Of a DNA stretch of 64,000 bases, positions 62,802 through 64,000 are shown one piece after another (position 1 is the first letter of the stretch; each line of letters starts with the position of its first letter). Source of the DNA: Sipunculus nudus (Eukaryota; Annelida; Sipuncula; Golfingiida; Sipunculidae); NCBI GenBank assembly GCA_026874595.1, contig CM049316.1:21787839-21851838 (forward strand). Reading direction: 5' to 3'. The notes beneath the pieces are model-generated. The model was not told the origin of the DNA. It did no database searches and saw nothing but the letters and a program-made list of their open reading frames with translations. The position numbers were made by a program, and so were the translations under genes.

Positions 62802-62848
62802 AATGACGTAATAATATAATGACGTAATAATATAATAAGTGACGTTTT
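62802..62848. repeat. tandem TGACGTAATAATATAA repeat
   Basis: AATGACGTAATAATAT occurs twice in tandem, followed by a partial third with TGACGTT. This gives three TGACGT half-sites for CREB/ATF-type factors in about 45 bases. A regulatory role is inference only. Confidence 0.7.
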
Positions 62849-63040
62849 GGTTGATATTTATTGAAGGGGATTGTCATCCAAACGCAATATATAGATGCGC
62901 AATACGATATCGTACCCATAAACTGGACCAAAAAAACAGATAATGCACAGCACCATTAATAGTCATGAACACTCATTCAATTCAACATGAACCTATTCCC
63001 CAAATCGGGATAAAATTTTAAATATCGTGGTTCCCACATT

Positions 63041-63729
63041 GTTGCGTGTAGCACACAACATCCCCGAGTTCCACTCACACAACGAAGATGTTAAATGAAA
63101 AACTGACTCACAAATATAGTACAAAATATATATAATTAATTAAACAAACATTATTTACAATATATACAATACATAAACACAAAGTCTCTAACACATAATA
63201 ACTAAATCTTGGTGCGGTACAAATGAAGAAATACTTATCTGCTGTAAATCAAAGTCACTGGTGCTGGTTCGACGAAATAAAAATGAATCCGGGGTTGCTC
63301 TGAGGAGTCATAACGAAAGTTCAGTTCATAATCCGTGCACAATCATAATAAAATCTGAAACGTCCAATAAGTCTCCGCCTTATCACTAGGAGACTACATA
63401 TCATCAGGCCTGGATATCCCTGGATATCAGTTCTTGTTTGCAACCCAATTCAAAATCACCAAATGAAGGGTATTTATAGTGTCTGTGGACCTTAACACAA
63501 TATCGATGGATCCACTATTAAGGCCGGTTCAGGTTGTTTAACCGCTGTTAATGAATGAATGAAAACGTTCTCTTTGTCCGTTTATTTGTTGTTGCCGGAG
63601 TTCAATAGGTGACTGTAAGCGACACGGGTCAACGCGTTCCTGTTGTTCCTGGGTCGATGGTTCTAAGGTCCATCCGTGAGTGCCCTGCCATCGCGTACGG
63701 ACATACATCACACACATGAAGAAATTACA
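63041..63729 (-). mobile_element. candidate LTR (minus strand), weak
   Basis: On the minus strand, TGTAATTTC (63729) to ...CTACACGCAACA (63041) has TG/CA ends. A TATAAATA-type box lies near 63473 at a promoter-like distance from the start. A TGGGAACCACG stretch begins three bases past the 3' end, where a primer-binding site would lie. There is no second copy, no target duplication and no coding region in this window, so this stays a suggestion. Confidence 0.25.
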
Positions 63730-64000
63730 CAGCTGGCATATAAGAGATACGGATAAGATTTGCTTTGCCCTTTTGGCTGTTAAATACCAATCTTAACTAC
63801 TGATTGAGCTGCTTGTCTGGTATTAAAGTATATATTGGTAACAAAGAAACCTTAACTTTCTCTAACAAAATAGTCAACGGGCTTTCAATTAAACTGCTGT
63901 AAGCAGAGTATTCATTTAGGAATAACAATAAAAATATGAGGAAAAAGTAAAATGTCAGCAGTAATTGCTAAATAAGAAATCAAATTCATTCATGAGTAAT

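Overview
This is AT-rich animal DNA, most likely from a marine invertebrate. The lophotrochozoan/mollusc-like feel rests only on repeat content and is a weak inference. I could not support a single intact host gene. The longest reading frame, 864 codons, belongs to a retrotransposon. Nearly everything I can name is mobile DNA, dispersed repeats, microsatellites or duplicated non-coding sequence.

Layout. At 0.15-2.0 kb lies a 5'-truncated, frameshifted copy of a non-LTR retrotransposon. A nearly identical, longer copy with an open endonuclease/reverse-transcriptase frame lies at 19.2-22.3 kb. A third element, from a different but related family, lies in reverse at 43.3-44.5 kb. A 1.3-kb pogo/Tigger-like DNA transposon with TA target duplication and a decayed transposase C-terminus occupies 4.46-5.79 kb. 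Three LTRs of one family sit at 9.8, 38.9 and 60.5 kb; none has an internal region beside it. A TIR-bearing non-coding element is at 45.8-46.4 kb, with an internal fragment of the same family at 11.0-11.3 kb. A textbook 328-bp non-autonomous Helitron is at 31.47-31.80 kb. A six-copy unnamed dispersed repeat with a (TG)n head runs through the window.

The main large-scale structure is a tandem segmental duplication. Unit A is about 24.65-35.53 kb and unit B about 35.68-45.40 kb, colinear and about four-fifths identical by eye. More diverged colinear blocks at 46.9-54.0 kb (C) and 55.1-58.5 kb (D) resemble each other, and in part unit A, so the window appears to hold at least four decayed copies of one unit of roughly 10 kb. 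Because A and B are paralogous, each shows the empty site for insertions in the other. This fixes the LTR at 38.9 kb, a 0.75-kb insertion at 38.1 kb and the antisense retroelement at 43.3 kb as younger than the duplication, and it points to a 3.5-kb deletion in B.

No genes here work together as a pathway. The window is best read as a repeat-rich intergenic or intronic stretch with recent retrotransposon activity. Identity figures are by-eye estimates, and no database search was possible.
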